A stretch of DNA of 47,207 nt from Azoarcus sp. (GCA_013911595.1 JACESY010000004.1:1-47207); one strand, 5' to 3'. Positions 28,240 to 40,012 are shown, counted from the stretch's first letter. The notes: generated by a model from the sequence alone, not told the origin. Made by a program: numbers and translations.

Positions 28240-29439
28240 TCATTCGGCGCGCAAGGCCTCGACCGGGTCCAGACGGGCGGCGCGGCTGGCGGGCACGACG
28301 CCGGCGATCGCACCGATCACCACCGCCACCGTTTCAGCTGCGACCACGAAGGCCAGTGGCGTATGCACCGGTAGCGCCGGGATCAGCAGCGTCGCCAGTT
28401 GCGCCACGCCGATGCCGGCGAACAGGCCGAGGGCGCCGCCGAGCGCGGCGAGCAGTACCGCCTCTCCGAGGAACAGCCCGAGGATCGTGCGTGGACGCGC
28501 CCCCAGCGCCTTGAGCAGGCCGATCTCGTTGGTGCGTTCGGATACCGCGATGGTCATGATCGTGACGATGCCCACTGCGCCGACGAGCAGCGAGATGCCG
28601 CCCAGCGCGCCGACCGCAGCGGTGAGGATGTCGAGGATGTTGGACAGGGTCGCAATCATGTCCTCCTGGGTCTCGATCGTCACGTCGTCCTGGCCGTGGC
28701 GCGCGGCGATCAGCCGTCGTGCCTCGTCGGCGATGTGCTGCGGGGAGCCACCCTCGGGGTAGGCGAGGTTGATCTCCATCAGCCCCTCGCGGTCGTACAG
28801 CGCGAGCGCGCGCGCCGCCGGAATGTAGATCATGTCGTCCAGATCGAAACCGAGGAACTGACCCTTGGAGGCCATCACGCCGATCACCCGGTAGCGCTCG
28901 TCACCGATGCGCACGCGTTCGCCCAGCGGGCTGGCGTCGTCGAACAGTTCGCGTGCCAGCTTCGCTCCGAGTACCGCGACTGCGCGCGCACTGCCGGCGT
29001 CGTCGCCGGGCAGGAAGCGCCCGCTGGCGACCGGCAGCGAGAATACGCGATCCATCTGCGAGCCGGTGCCGAGCACCATGGTGCGGCGCACGCGACTGGC
29101 CGCGCGCACCTCCGAGTTGCCGGACACGGCCGGAATCACGCCGGAAACATCGGGTAGCCGGGCCAGCGCGGCTGCGTCGTCGAGGGTGAGCGGGCGGGCG
29201 CTGGTGGGCAGGCCGGGAGGCCCCCCGCTGGCCTCGCGCCGTCCGGGGGTGATCTGGATGATGTTGGTGCCGAACTGCGTGAACTCGCGCAGCACGTACT
29301 GGTGCAGGCCTTCGCCGAGCGAGGTGAGCAGAATCACCGCCGCGATGCCGACCGCGATGCCCGACAGGGTCAGAGCGCTGCGCAGCCGGTGAGCCGAGAG
29401 CGCGCTCAGCGTCAGGCGCAGGAAGTCGTTCGCGCTCAT
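28240..29439 (-). CDS. MacB-like ABC exporter permease (FtsX-type) 1
   Basis: RSALTLSGIAVGIAAVILLTSLGEG N-terminal TM, MacB-like periplasmic domain, C-terminal ERTNEIGLLKALGARPR. Confidence 0.9.
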   Translation of the reverse strand: MSANDFLRLTLSALSAHRLRSALTLSGIAVGIAAVILLTSLGEGLHQYVLREFTQFGTNIIQITPGRREASGGPPGLPTSARPLTLDDAAALARLPDVSGVIPAVSGNSEVRAASRVRRTMVLGTGSQMDRVFSLPVASGRFLPGDDAGSARAVAVLGAKLARELFDDASPLGERVRIGDERYRVIGVMASKGQFLGFDLDDMIYIPAARALALYDREGLMEINLAYPEGGSPQHIADEARRLIAARHGQDDVTIETQEDMIATLSNILDILTAAVGALGGISLLVGAVGIVTIMTIAVSERTNEIGLLKALGARPRTILGLFLGEAVLLAALGGALGLFAGIGVAQLATLLIPALPVHTPLAFVVAAETVAVVIGAIAGVVPASRAARLDPVEALRAE

Positions 29440-30641
29440 CGCCCGGCCAGCGCGCGGATCGGATCGAGCCGGGCGGCGCGACGCGCAGGCAGCACGCCGA
29501 ACAGCACGCCCGTGATCAGGGCCGTGCCCAGACCTGCTGCCACCGCCCAGTCCGGCGGCCACGCGGGCAATGCCGGGAAAACGGTACGTACGCCCCAGGC
29601 TCCAGCGTGGCCGAGTGCAAGGCCGACCAGCGCGCCGCTCACCGACAACAGCGCGGCCTCCACCAGAAAGGCCGTACGGATCGATCGCGCGGTGGCGCCC
29701 AACGCCTTGAGCAGACCGATCTCGGCGGTGCGCTGGGTGACCGCCACCAGCATCACGTTCATGACCAGCACACCGGCCACCGCGAGGCTGATCGCGGCGA
29801 TGCCCGCGACCGCCAGGGTCAGCGTCCCGAGGATGCGGTCGAAAGTGCCGAGAACTGCATCCTGCGTGATCACGGTCACGTCGAGTTCCCCGCGTCGTTG
29901 CGCAAGCAGCGCCTCGATGGCATCGCGGGTGCCGGCCAGGGCGTCGCGCGAACGGGCCTCGACGAGTATGCGGAACAGGGTGTTGGTGTCGAACATTGCC
30001 AGCGCGGTGGCTACCGGTACGATCAGCAGCTCGTCGGTCGCCATGCCCAGCCCCGAGCCGGCGCGTTCCATCACGCCGACCACGCGCAACCGTCGGTCGC
30101 CGACGCGCACCGTGCGACCGATGGCGTTTTCGGCGCCGAACATCTCGTCGCGCAGGCTCGCGCCAAGCACCGCGACGGCTCCGGCGCTGCGCGCGTCGCC
30201 TTGCGGCAGGAAGCGCCCCTGCGCCATGCGGAAGCCGCGCAGGGCGAGGTAATCGGCTGTCGTGCCCATCACCGTGACGTCGCGCCTGCGTCCGCCCCAG
30301 GCAATTTCCGAGGTGCCGACCGACAGTGGAGCGACGCGTACCACCGCCGGTAGCCGGCGCAGCGCCTCGCCGTCGTCCACGGTGAGGTCGCGTGGTGTGC
30401 TCGTGACCAGCGTGCCCAGGCCGACGCCGCCGGTTTCACTGCGGCCCGGCAGAACGATCAGCAGATTCGCGCCGAGCGCGGCGAACTCGTCCACGACATA
30501 GCGCCGCGCGCCGTCACCAAGCGCCGTGAGCACCACCACCGAGGCCACGCCGATGGCCATCGCGAGCATCATCAGCGCGCTGCGCAGCCGGTTGCCGGCG
30601 GCCGCACGCAGGGCGAAGGCGAGCGTGTCGCGCGGCGTCAT
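29436..30641 (-). CDS. MacB-like ABC exporter permease (FtsX-type) 2
   Basis: RSALMMLAMAIGVASVVVLTALGDGAR, QRTAEIGLLKALGATARSIR; paralogous to the 28240 gene. Confidence 0.9.
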   Translation of the reverse strand: MTPRDTLAFALRAAAGNRLRSALMMLAMAIGVASVVVLTALGDGARRYVVDEFAALGANLLIVLPGRSETGGVGLGTLVTSTPRDLTVDDGEALRRLPAVVRVAPLSVGTSEIAWGGRRRDVTVMGTTADYLALRGFRMAQGRFLPQGDARSAGAVAVLGASLRDEMFGAENAIGRTVRVGDRRLRVVGVMERAGSGLGMATDELLIVPVATALAMFDTNTLFRILVEARSRDALAGTRDAIEALLAQRRGELDVTVITQDAVLGTFDRILGTLTLAVAGIAAISLAVAGVLVMNVMLVAVTQRTAEIGLLKALGATARSIRTAFLVEAALLSVSGALVGLALGHAGAWGVRTVFPALPAWPPDWAVAAGLGTALITGVLFGVLPARRAARLDPIRALAGR

Positions 30642-31333
30642 CGCACGGCCTCGTCTCCGACGATGGCGCCGTCTTCCATGCGAATGCGTCGTCGCGCGCG
30701 CTCGCCCATGGCCGGGTCGTGCGTAACCACGAGTAGGGTCACGCCGCCGGCGTTGAGCGCTTCGAGCACTTCGGTGACCTCCTGGCCGGTGGCGCGGTCG
30801 AGGTTGCCGGTCGGCTCGTCGGCCAGCAGCAAGGCCGGTCGCATGATGGTCGCGCGCGCGATCGCGACACGCTGACGCTGCCCGCCGGACAGTTCCTCGG
30901 GGCGATGGTCGGCGCGCGGGGCAAGCCCGGTCGCCTCGAGTGCCGCGGCGACGCGCTGAGCGCGCTCCCTGGGCGCGACGCCGGCGAGCATCAGCGGCAG
31001 CGCGACGTTCTCGGCCGCAGTCAGGCGCGGGACAAGATGAAAGCTCTGGAACACGAAGCCGATGCGCCGACTGCGCACGGCGGCCTGCTCGTCGGCCGAC
31101 AGTGTCGTCACGTCGCGCCCCTCGAGGCGGTAGTGGCCGGAGTCCGGACGGTCGAGCAGGCCGAGCAGGTTGAGCAAGGTAGACTTCCCCGAACCCGACG
31201 GCCCCATCACCGAGAGGTATTCGCCGGCGCGGATCGACAGCGTGACCGCGCGCAGCGCATGCACCGTGGTGTCGCCGACGTGAAACACGCGATCGATGTC
31301 AGTCAGCTCGATCTGGGCGGCGTCCTGCCCCAC
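30638..31333 (-). CDS. ABC exporter ATP-binding protein (LolD/MacB type)
   Basis: Walker A GPSGSGKST, signature LSGGQRQRVAIAR, Walker B LLADEPTGNLD; GTG start with GGAGG. Confidence 0.94.
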   Translation of the reverse strand: MGQDAAQIELTDIDRVFHVGDTTVHALRAVTLSIRAGEYLSVMGPSGSGKSTLLNLLGLLDRPDSGHYRLEGRDVTTLSADEQAAVRSRRIGFVFQSFHLVPRLTAAENVALPLMLAGVAPRERAQRVAAALEATGLAPRADHRPEELSGGQRQRVAIARATIMRPALLLADEPTGNLDRATGQEVTEVLEALNAGGVTLLVVTHDPAMGERARRRIRMEDGAIVGDEAVR

Positions 31334-31337
31334 GGTT

Positions 31338-32480
31338 TCATTCCTCCGGCACGACGCGCACACCATCGCCCAGGCCGGCGCGCTCGAGCGAGGTGACGAC
31401 GCGCTCGCCCGCGGCGAGTCCGGCGAGCACTTCGGTGTATTGCCAGTTGGCGAGCCCGGTTTCGATGGTGCGCAGTGCCAGCGTGCCGCTATCGGGGAGG
31501 TAGACATAGACGCGGTTGCCCTCCAGCAGCGTGGAGGTCGGCACGCGCAGGGTGTTCTCGCGCACGTCGAGCACGATCTCGACATCGGTGCTGTAGCCCA
31601 CGAGCAGACCGCGCGCGTCGTCCTGGCGCACGAAGGCGACGTCGACGTCGACGGTACGGGCCTGCCGCTCGAGCGCCGAGATATAAGGGGCGACGCGTGT
31701 CACGCGGCCGTCGAAGACCTTGTCCGGTACCGCGTCCAGTCGAATGCGGGCGCTTTGCCCGGGGCGTATCCTGGGCGCGTCGATCTCGTCCATCGGCACG
31801 CGCACGTACAGGCACGAGTCGTCGATCAGGTCGATCGCCGGTGGTGTGGGTACGCCCGGCGGTGATGGCGTGGAGTATTCGCCCAGTTCGCCGGTGATCT
31901 TCGCCACCGTGCCGGCGAAGGGCGCGACCAGCACGCTGCGCTCCAGGTCGGTGGATGTGGCTGCGATCACCGCTTCGGCGGTGCGCGCCTCGGCTGCGGC
32001 CGAGGCGCAGGCTGCGCGGCGCGAACGTGCCTCGGACTCGGCCTGCTCGACGCGCGCGGCCGAGACGAAGCCCGCTTCGAACAGCGCGCGCTGACGCGCC
32101 GCGTCGCGCTCGGCATTGTCGGCCACGTTGCAGACCTCGACGACGCGGCTGCGCGCGCTCTCGAGTTGTGCGCGGTTGACCGCCAGGCGCGCTGCGTTGT
32201 CCTCGCTCCACAGGCGCAGCAGCACCTGGCCGGCTTCGACGCGGTCGCCTTCCTTGACGCCGAGGTAGTCGATGCGCCCACCGACGATGGTCGACAACCG
32301 GGTGCGCTGACAAGCCTCGATCTCTCCCGCGCGCGTGTTCGCGACGATGGCCTCGACCATTCCGTTGTCCACCGTCGCGAGTCGAACCGGCAGCGGCGCT
32401 TCGCGCGTCGCCCACCACAATGCCGCCGCGGCCAGAGCAGCGACGACGGCGACGACAGCGAGCTTGCGCATTGCAGCCAT
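31338..32480 (-). CDS. HlyD/MacA-type membrane fusion protein
   Basis: N-terminal TM anchor, VGGRIDYLGVKEGDRVEAGQVLLRL lipoyl-like, coiled-coil, VLVAPFAGTVAKI; immediately upstream of ABC genes. Confidence 0.9.
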   Translation of the reverse strand: MAAMRKLAVVAVVAALAAAALWWATREAPLPVRLATVDNGMVEAIVANTRAGEIEACQRTRLSTIVGGRIDYLGVKEGDRVEAGQVLLRLWSEDNAARLAVNRAQLESARSRVVEVCNVADNAERDAARQRALFEAGFVSAARVEQAESEARSRRAACASAAAEARTAEAVIAATSTDLERSVLVAPFAGTVAKITGELGEYSTPSPPGVPTPPAIDLIDDSCLYVRVPMDEIDAPRIRPGQSARIRLDAVPDKVFDGRVTRVAPYISALERQARTVDVDVAFVRQDDARGLLVGYSTDVEIVLDVRENTLRVPTSTLLEGNRVYVYLPDSGTLALRTIETGLANWQYTEVLAGLAAGERVVTSLERAGLGDGVRVVPEE

Positions 32481-32552
32481 GAGATTGGAATGTCCTCCGC
32501 AACCGATCATCGCCCGTCGGGCTGCCGCATACAAGCACGTTGCACACGCCTT

Positions 32553-32566
32553 TTGCGCTGGATCAA
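32553..32566. promoter_or_regulatory. Candidate FNR/ANR-type site TTGCGCTGGATCAA
   Basis: 8/10 informative positions of TTGAT-N4-ATCAA; lies between divergent genes. Confidence 0.45.
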
Positions 32567-32637
32567 AGGCGGGGGAACTTGCGTCGACCCGCAGCGTCGG
32601 ACCACAATCGCACCGATACGCACATACCGAGGTCGTC

Positions 32638-32928
32638 ATGCAGACCCGCGACAAGAAGCTCGACCCCCGCAAGCGACGCTTGCGCCTGCTCAATCACTTC
32701 TTTCTGCTCACCGCAGTAGCCTTCGTCGTCCACCAGAACGTCTTCCGTCCGGCACCGCCGCCGGTCGAGGTTCCGGCGATCACGCAGGCCGTGCAGTATC
32801 AGCCGCAGATGCCGCCGCCGGGCTTCGATCCCGACCAGCTCTCGAACGAGGAGGTCGATCTGTCGGTGCGGCCCGAAGAGCGCATGTACTCCCCGAGGGT
32901 CGAGCGCCAGCCGCCCTCGCGCGACTGA
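32638..32928 (+). CDS. Small single-TM protein with proline-rich tail, function unknown
   Basis: MQTRDKKLDPRKRRLRLLNHFFLLTAVAFVVHQNVFRPAPPP; 96 aa; inside-positive N-terminus. Confidence 0.6.
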   Translation: MQTRDKKLDPRKRRLRLLNHFFLLTAVAFVVHQNVFRPAPPPVEVPAITQAVQYQPQMPPPGFDPDQLSNEEVDLSVRPEERMYSPRVERQPPSRD

Positions 32929-33063
32929 CGCCGCTCGCAGCGGCCGTCCCAAGCCGTTGTTCGATCAATCCTTTTTTGCAGGTGCAGCTCGGGTACGGGC
33001 TGGGCATTCGGGCCTCGCTGGCGTAAGATAATCGGTTCGCCGAATTTCGCGCCGAGGTGCGCC

Positions 33064-35024
<1,961 letters not shown>

Positions 35025-35028
<4 letters not shown>

Positions 35029-35651
35029 GCGAAGCGGCCCTGCTGGACCGCGGGCTCGCGGAACTCGGACTCGACCTCCCCTCCGACGCGCGTGCCCGCC
35101 TGCTCGCTTTCGCGGCGCTGCTGGGCAAGTGGAACCGCGTCTACAACCTGACCGCGATCCGCTCGCCGGAGCAGGCCGTCACCCACCACCTGCTCGATTC
35201 GCTGGCGGTGCTGCCGCATCTGGGCAGCATCGCGCGGCTGGCCGACATCGGTTCCGGCGGCGGCCTGCCGGGCATCCCGCTGGCCATCGCCCGGCCTGAG
35301 CTGGTGATCACCTCGATCGAGACCGTGGGCAAGAAGGCGAGCTTCCAGCAGCAGGCGAAGATCGAACTGGGGCTGACCAACTTCGCCCCGCTGCATGCCC
35401 GTGTCGAGGACGTGCAGCCGGAGGCGCCGTTCGACGCAGTGATCTCGCGCGCCTTCTCGGAGATTGCCGACTTCGTCCGACTCACGCGTCATCTGCTGGC
35501 GCCCGGCGGGCGTTTCCTGGCGATGAAAGGCGTGTATCCTCGGGACGAACTCGCAGCCCTGCCCGATGGCGTGCGCGTCGTCGAGGCGCAGCCCGTCGAC
35601 GTGCCCGGGCTGGATGCCGAACGACACCTGATCATCCTGGAACGGGACTGA
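35025..35651 (+). CDS. rsmG: 16S rRNA (guanine527-N7)-methyltransferase RsmG/GidB
   Basis: [48 protein letters not shown]; overlaps mnmG stop. Confidence 0.97.
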
Positions 35652-36421
35652 TGGCAAGAATCTTCTGTGTCGCCAACCAGAAGGGCGGCGTCGGCAAGAC
35701 CACCACCAGCGTGAACCTGGCGGCTGCGCTGCATGAGGCGGGGCAACGCACGCTGTTGATCGATCTCGATCCCCAGGGCAATGCGACCATGGGCAGCGGC
35801 GTCGACAAGCGTGAGCTGGGCCACTCCGTCTATCACGCGCTGGTCGGCATCGCCGCGTTGGCGGAAGTGCGCGTCAAGTCGCCTACCGGCGGTTTCGACG
35901 TGCTGCCGGCCAACCGCGATCTGGCCGGCGCAGAGGTCGAGCTGGTCGAGCTCGAGCGCCGCGAGACCCGTCTTCGCGACCTGCTCGAGCCGCATGCGGA
36001 CGACTACGATTTCATCCTCGTCGACTGCCCGCCGTCGCTGTCCATGCTCACGCTCAACGGCCTGTGCACGGCGCACGGCGTGATCATTCCGATGCAGTGC
36101 GAGTACTACGCGCTCGAAGGCCTGTCGGATCTGGTCAACACCATCAAGAAGGTGCACGCCAACCTCAACCGCGACCTGAAGATCATCGGCCTCCTGCGCG
36201 TCATGTACGATCCGCGCATGACGCTGCAGCAGCAGGTCTCGGACCAGCTCGAGGGGCACTTCGGCGACAAGGTGTTCACCACCATCGTGCCGCGCAACGT
36301 GCGCCTGGCCGAGGCCCCGAGCTACGGCATTCCCGGCGTGCTCTACGACCGCAGCGCCAAGGGTGCGCAGGCCTACCAGGCCTTCGCGCAGGAAATGATC
36401 GAACGGGTGAAGACGCTGTGA
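35651..36421 (+). CDS. parA: Chromosome-partitioning ATPase ParA/Soj
   Basis: IFCVANQKGGVGKTTTSVNLAAALHEAG, DPQGNATMGSG, DCPPSLSMLTLNGL. Confidence 0.97.
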   Translation: MARIFCVANQKGGVGKTTTSVNLAAALHEAGQRTLLIDLDPQGNATMGSGVDKRELGHSVYHALVGIAALAEVRVKSPTGGFDVLPANRDLAGAEVELVELERRETRLRDLLEPHADDYDFILVDCPPSLSMLTLNGLCTAHGVIIPMQCEYYALEGLSDLVNTIKKVHANLNRDLKIIGLLRVMYDPRMTLQQQVSDQLEGHFGDKVFTTIVPRNVRLAEAPSYGIPGVLYDRSAKGAQAYQAFAQEMIERVKTL

Positions 36422-36452
36422 CGGGCACCTTCGCACTTTGCCGGATAGACGC

Positions 36453-37301
36453 ATGACTCCACCGAAACCCAAAGGGCTGGGCCGCGGCCTGGACGCGCTG
36501 CTGTCGGGCAACCGCGACGACGAGGACAAGGGCGAGCTGCAGACGCTGGCCGTGGGCAGTCTGCAGCCGGGCAAGTACCAGCCGCGCACGCGCATGGACC
36601 CGGGCTCGCTCGACGAGCTGGCCGCATCGATCCGCTCGCAGGGCGTGATGCAGCCCATCCTGGTGCGCCCGGTGGGTGTCGACCGCTACGAGATCATCGC
36701 CGGCGAACGTCGCTGGCGTGCCGCGCAACTGGCCGATCTGGGCTATGTGCCGTGTCTGGTGCGTCCGATTCCGGACGAGGCCGCGCTGGCGATGTCGCTC
36801 ATCGAGAACATCCAGCGCGAGAACCTCAACCCGCTCGAGGAGGCGGCCGGCATCCAGCGCCTGATCGACGAGTTCGGCATGTCCCACCAGCAGGCGGCCG
36901 ATGCGGTGGGCCGCTCGCGCCCGGCGGCAAGCAACCTGTTGCGTCTGCTCAATCTCGCCACGCAGGTGCAGGAGTTGCTGATGGCCGGCGATATCGACAT
37001 GGGCCACGCGCGCGCGATGCTGCCGCTCGATGCGGCGAGCCAGATCCAGGTTGCCAATCTGGTGGCTGCAAAGGGAACGTCGGTACGCGAGACTGAGCAA
37101 CTGGTCTATCGCATGCTCAACCCGCGCGACAAGAAGGCGCCGCCGGCGCCGGACCGCGACCTGCTGCGTCTGCAGGAGGAGCTGGCCGACATGCTGGGCG
37201 CGACCGTGAAGATTCGCGCCAACCGCAAGGGCGCGGGCGAGCTGTCGATCCGCTTCGGCGATCTGGACCAGCTCGACGGGCTGCTCTCGCGCCTGCGTTA
37301 G
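36453..37301 (+). CDS. parB: Chromosome-partitioning protein ParB/Spo0J
   Basis: PKGLGRGLDALL, YQPRTRMDPGSLDELAASIRSQGVMQPILVRP, GERRWRAAQLA, ENIQRENLNPLEEA. Confidence 0.97.
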   Translation: MTPPKPKGLGRGLDALLSGNRDDEDKGELQTLAVGSLQPGKYQPRTRMDPGSLDELAASIRSQGVMQPILVRPVGVDRYEIIAGERRWRAAQLADLGYVPCLVRPIPDEAALAMSLIENIQRENLNPLEEAAGIQRLIDEFGMSHQQAADAVGRSRPAASNLLRLLNLATQVQELLMAGDIDMGHARAMLPLDAASQIQVANLVAAKGTSVRETEQLVYRMLNPRDKKAPPAPDRDLLRLQEELADMLGATVKIRANRKGAGELSIRFGDLDQLDGLLSRLR

Positions 37302-38629
37302 CCGGGGCGCTCGTCGCCCTGTGCGACGGCGATGCCGCGCGCTTCATCGACCCTGGCCAGCGGCACCAGCGCGGCGACGAACAACACGATGCAGAACAGC
37401 ACTGCGCCCTGTAGGCCGAGGGCCAGTTGCAGCAGGCCGACGCCGAAGATGCCGAAGATCGCGGCGAGTTTGGAAAACAGCCCCCAGAAACCAAACAGCT
37501 CCGCCGCCCGCTCGGGCGGCGAGAATGCGCCGACCAGCGCGCGCCCGACCGACTGACTCGAGCCCAGGCTCAGGCCCGAGAGCAGGCCCGCGACCAGGAA
37601 TACGTGTTCGGTTTCGAAGTCCGTTTCGAAAGCGGTGTTGAGCAAGTCCGTCAGTTCCGCGACGAAGTAGATCGCGAGGATCGCGATCACCCATAGCACC
37701 AGCGTCATCGCATAGGTGCGCTTGCCGCCGAAGCGGTCCTGCAGCCAGCCGAAACCCAGCGCGCCGGCCAGTGCGGTCAGTTGCACGACGACGAACATCG
37801 CCGTGCGCGTGCCCTCGCTCCAACCCACCACCTGCGCGCCGTAGATGAACGCGAACGCGATGATCACGTACACGCCGGCCATCGCGAACAGGATGGAGAC
37901 GAACACCCGGCGCAGGTCCGGATACTGCGCGGCCGTGCGCAGCGTCTCGCGCAAGCGGGCGTAGCCGGCCGAGAACACCCCGCCCGTGAGCGGACGGCGC
38001 ATGCCGATCTCGGGTTCGCGCAGCCACAGGAAGGTGGGTATCGCCGCCACCAGGAAGAAGACGGCCGCGAATGGCCCGACCCAGCGCACGCGGTCGAAGT
38101 TCTCGTGGCTGACTTCTCCGAGAAAGACCAGCGCGAACAAGGCTGCCAGCAGCCCGCCGGCATAGCCCAGCGCCCAGCCGAAACCCGACACCTGGCCCAA
38201 CTCCCCGGGTCGGCCAAGGGAGGGCAAGAAGCTCGCGATGAAGGATTCGCCGATGGCGTAGGCGGTGTTCGAAAACACGATCAGGACAAAGCCCAGCCAC
38301 ATCCAGCCGGGTGCCACGAAGTACAGCAGTGCGGTCGTCGCGACGGTGGCGACATAGCTCGCGAAGAGCAGACGCTTCTTCGCGCGCGCATGGTCCATGA
38401 CGGTGCCCAGCAGTGGGGCTGAGAGCACCACCAGCAGATAGGACAGACACAGCGCGAGGCTCCACATCAGGTTGCCGATGCGGTAGTCGGGCGCATCGCC
38501 GACGACGATGCGCGTGTACAGATCCCCGAAGATCACCGTGATGATCAGCAAGGTATAGGCCTGATTGGCGAAATCGAACATCGCCCAGCCGAAGATTTCC
38601 TGGCGGCCGGCGCGGGATGTGCGGATCAT
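37298..38629 (-). CDS. UMF1/Atg22-like MFS transporter
   Basis: EIFGWAMFDFANQAYTLLIITVIFGDLY N-terminus, 12 TM pattern, SQSVGRALVGAFSPPERAAELFGFWG. Confidence 0.88.
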   Translation of the reverse strand: MIRTSRAGRQEIFGWAMFDFANQAYTLLIITVIFGDLYTRIVVGDAPDYRIGNLMWSLALCLSYLLVVLSAPLLGTVMDHARAKKRLLFASYVATVATTALLYFVAPGWMWLGFVLIVFSNTAYAIGESFIASFLPSLGRPGELGQVSGFGWALGYAGGLLAALFALVFLGEVSHENFDRVRWVGPFAAVFFLVAAIPTFLWLREPEIGMRRPLTGGVFSAGYARLRETLRTAAQYPDLRRVFVSILFAMAGVYVIIAFAFIYGAQVVGWSEGTRTAMFVVVQLTALAGALGFGWLQDRFGGKRTYAMTLVLWVIAILAIYFVAELTDLLNTAFETDFETEHVFLVAGLLSGLSLGSSQSVGRALVGAFSPPERAAELFGFWGLFSKLAAIFGIFGVGLLQLALGLQGAVLFCIVLFVAALVPLARVDEARGIAVAQGDERPG

Positions 38630-38719
38630 CGGATGCCCCTCGGGCAGTGGCGAAGGCGCCCAGTTTGCGGCCGATCGGGCACGCTGGCAAACGCCCGCGA
38701 CGCCGTGGTTAGGGTGCTC

Positions 38720-38749
38720 AGGGGTTTGACTTGATTACGGTTAACCCCT
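38720..38749. promoter_or_regulatory. Inverted repeat AGGGGTT-N16-AACCCCT overlapping atp promoter
   Basis: Perfect 7-bp arms; spans -35 and spacer. Confidence 0.55.
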
Positions 38750-38754
38750 ACCAT
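38726..38754 (+). promoter_or_regulatory. Sigma-70 promoter for atp operon: TTGACT-N17-TACCAT
   Basis: 5/6 -35 match, 17-nt spacer, 4/6 -10 match; ~60 nt upstream of atpI. Confidence 0.65.
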
Positions 38755-38812
38755 TGACCGGATTTTCAGCCGCAGGTGGCGGGGTTTTCCCGGTGCCTGC
38801 AGGCCAAAGGCC

Positions 38813-39157
38813 ATGTTGAAAGCGGTTTACCTGCAGATTTGCGCGACCCTCGCAGCGGCGGCCCTGGCGGCCGTTTTTTTCGGGGTTCATGGCGCAATCT
38901 CTGCGGCCCTCGGGGGGCTGGTGTGCGTCGTTCCGAACGCACTGTTCGCGTTGCGCATGAAGGCCTTGTCCTCGCGCTCCGGCGGGCCAGGTACCGCGAT
39001 GGCCTTCGTCGTCGGCGAGTTCTTCAAGATCGTCGCGATCGTGGGATTGTTGGTGCTGATCGGTCTCGGTTATCCGGACCTCCATTGGGGGGCTCTGTTC
39101 ATCGGACTGATCCTGGCGCTCAAGGCGAATTTGTTTGCTTTTCTGGTGAAGACTTAA
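38813..39157 (+). CDS. atpI: ATP synthase protein I
   Basis: 115-aa, four-TM AtpI-like protein directly upstream of atpB. Confidence 0.88.
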   Translation: MLKAVYLQICATLAAAALAAVFFGVHGAISAALGGLVCVVPNALFALRMKALSSRSGGPGTAMAFVVGEFFKIVAIVGLLVLIGLGYPDLHWGALFIGLILALKANLFAFLVKT

Positions 39158-40012
39158 ATGGCTACTGGGCACGCTCCTACCGCATCCGAGTACGTAACGC
39201 ACCACCTGACCAACCTCAACCAGACGGGCCACGCGCAAGAGGCCATCGTCGACTGGAGCTACATCAACCTCGACTCGGTGTTCTGGGGTTTCGGTCTCGG
39301 TGCGCTGACGGTGTTCATCCTGTGGCGCGTTGCGCAAAAGGCCACTTCGGGTGTTCCGGGCCGCTTCCAGGGTTTCTTCGAGATGATGGTCGAGATGGTC
39401 AACGATCAGGCCAAGAACATCATCCACAGTGCGGAATCGCGCAAGTTCGTCGCGCCGCTGGCGCTGACGGTGTTCATCTGGGTGTTCCTGATGAACTTCA
39501 TGGACCTGATTCCGGTGGACCTGATTCCGATGGCCTGGGGCGGCGCGCTCGCTTCGATGGGCTTCGTGGAGCACGCCGGCGAAGCCTATATGCGTGTCGT
39601 TCCGACCGCAGACATCAACATCCCGATGGGCATGGCGATCTCGGTGCTGCTGATGTGCGTCTACTACAACATCAAGATCAAGGGCTTCGGCGGCTGGGTG
39701 CACGAGTTGTTCACCGCCCCCTTCGGCGCCCATCCGCTGCTCTGGCCGGTCAACTTCGTCATGCAGATGATCGAGTTTCTCGCCAAGACCGTCTCCCACG
39801 GGCTGCGACTGTTCGGCAACCTGTTCGCCGGCGAACTGCTGTTCGTGCTGATTGCGTTGCTCGGCGGTACCGCCACCGTGTTCGGCTTTCTGGGTCACCT
39901 CGTCGCGGGTTCGATCTGGGCGATCTTCCACGTGCTGATCATCGTGCTGCAGGCCTTCATCTTCATGATGCTGACCCTGGTGTACGTCGGTCAGGCGCAT
40001 GAAGGTCATTGA
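39158..40012 (+). CDS. atpB: F0F1 ATP synthase subunit a
   Basis: [40 protein letters not shown] (conserved essential Arg region), [14 protein letters not shown]. Confidence 0.97.
   Translation: MATGHAPTASEYVTHHLTNLNQTGHAQEAIVDWSYINLDSVFWGFGLGALTVFILWRVAQKATSGVPGRFQGFFEMMVEMVNDQAKNIIHSAESRKFVAPLALTVFIWVFLMNFMDLIPVDLIPMAWGGALASMGFVEHAGEAYMRVVPTADINIPMGMAISVLLMCVYYNIKIKGFGGWVHELFTAPFGAHPLLWPVNFVMQMIEFLAKTVSHGLRLFGNLFAGELLFVLIALLGGTATVFGFLGHLVAGSIWAIFHVLIIVLQAFIFMMLTLVYVGQAHEGH

Noticed and set aside
32930-32977. GCCGCT-CGC-AGCGGC hairpin plus later T6 as a terminator after the 32638 gene
   Set aside because: The T-run is ~28 nt from the stem, so it is not a canonical intrinsic terminator
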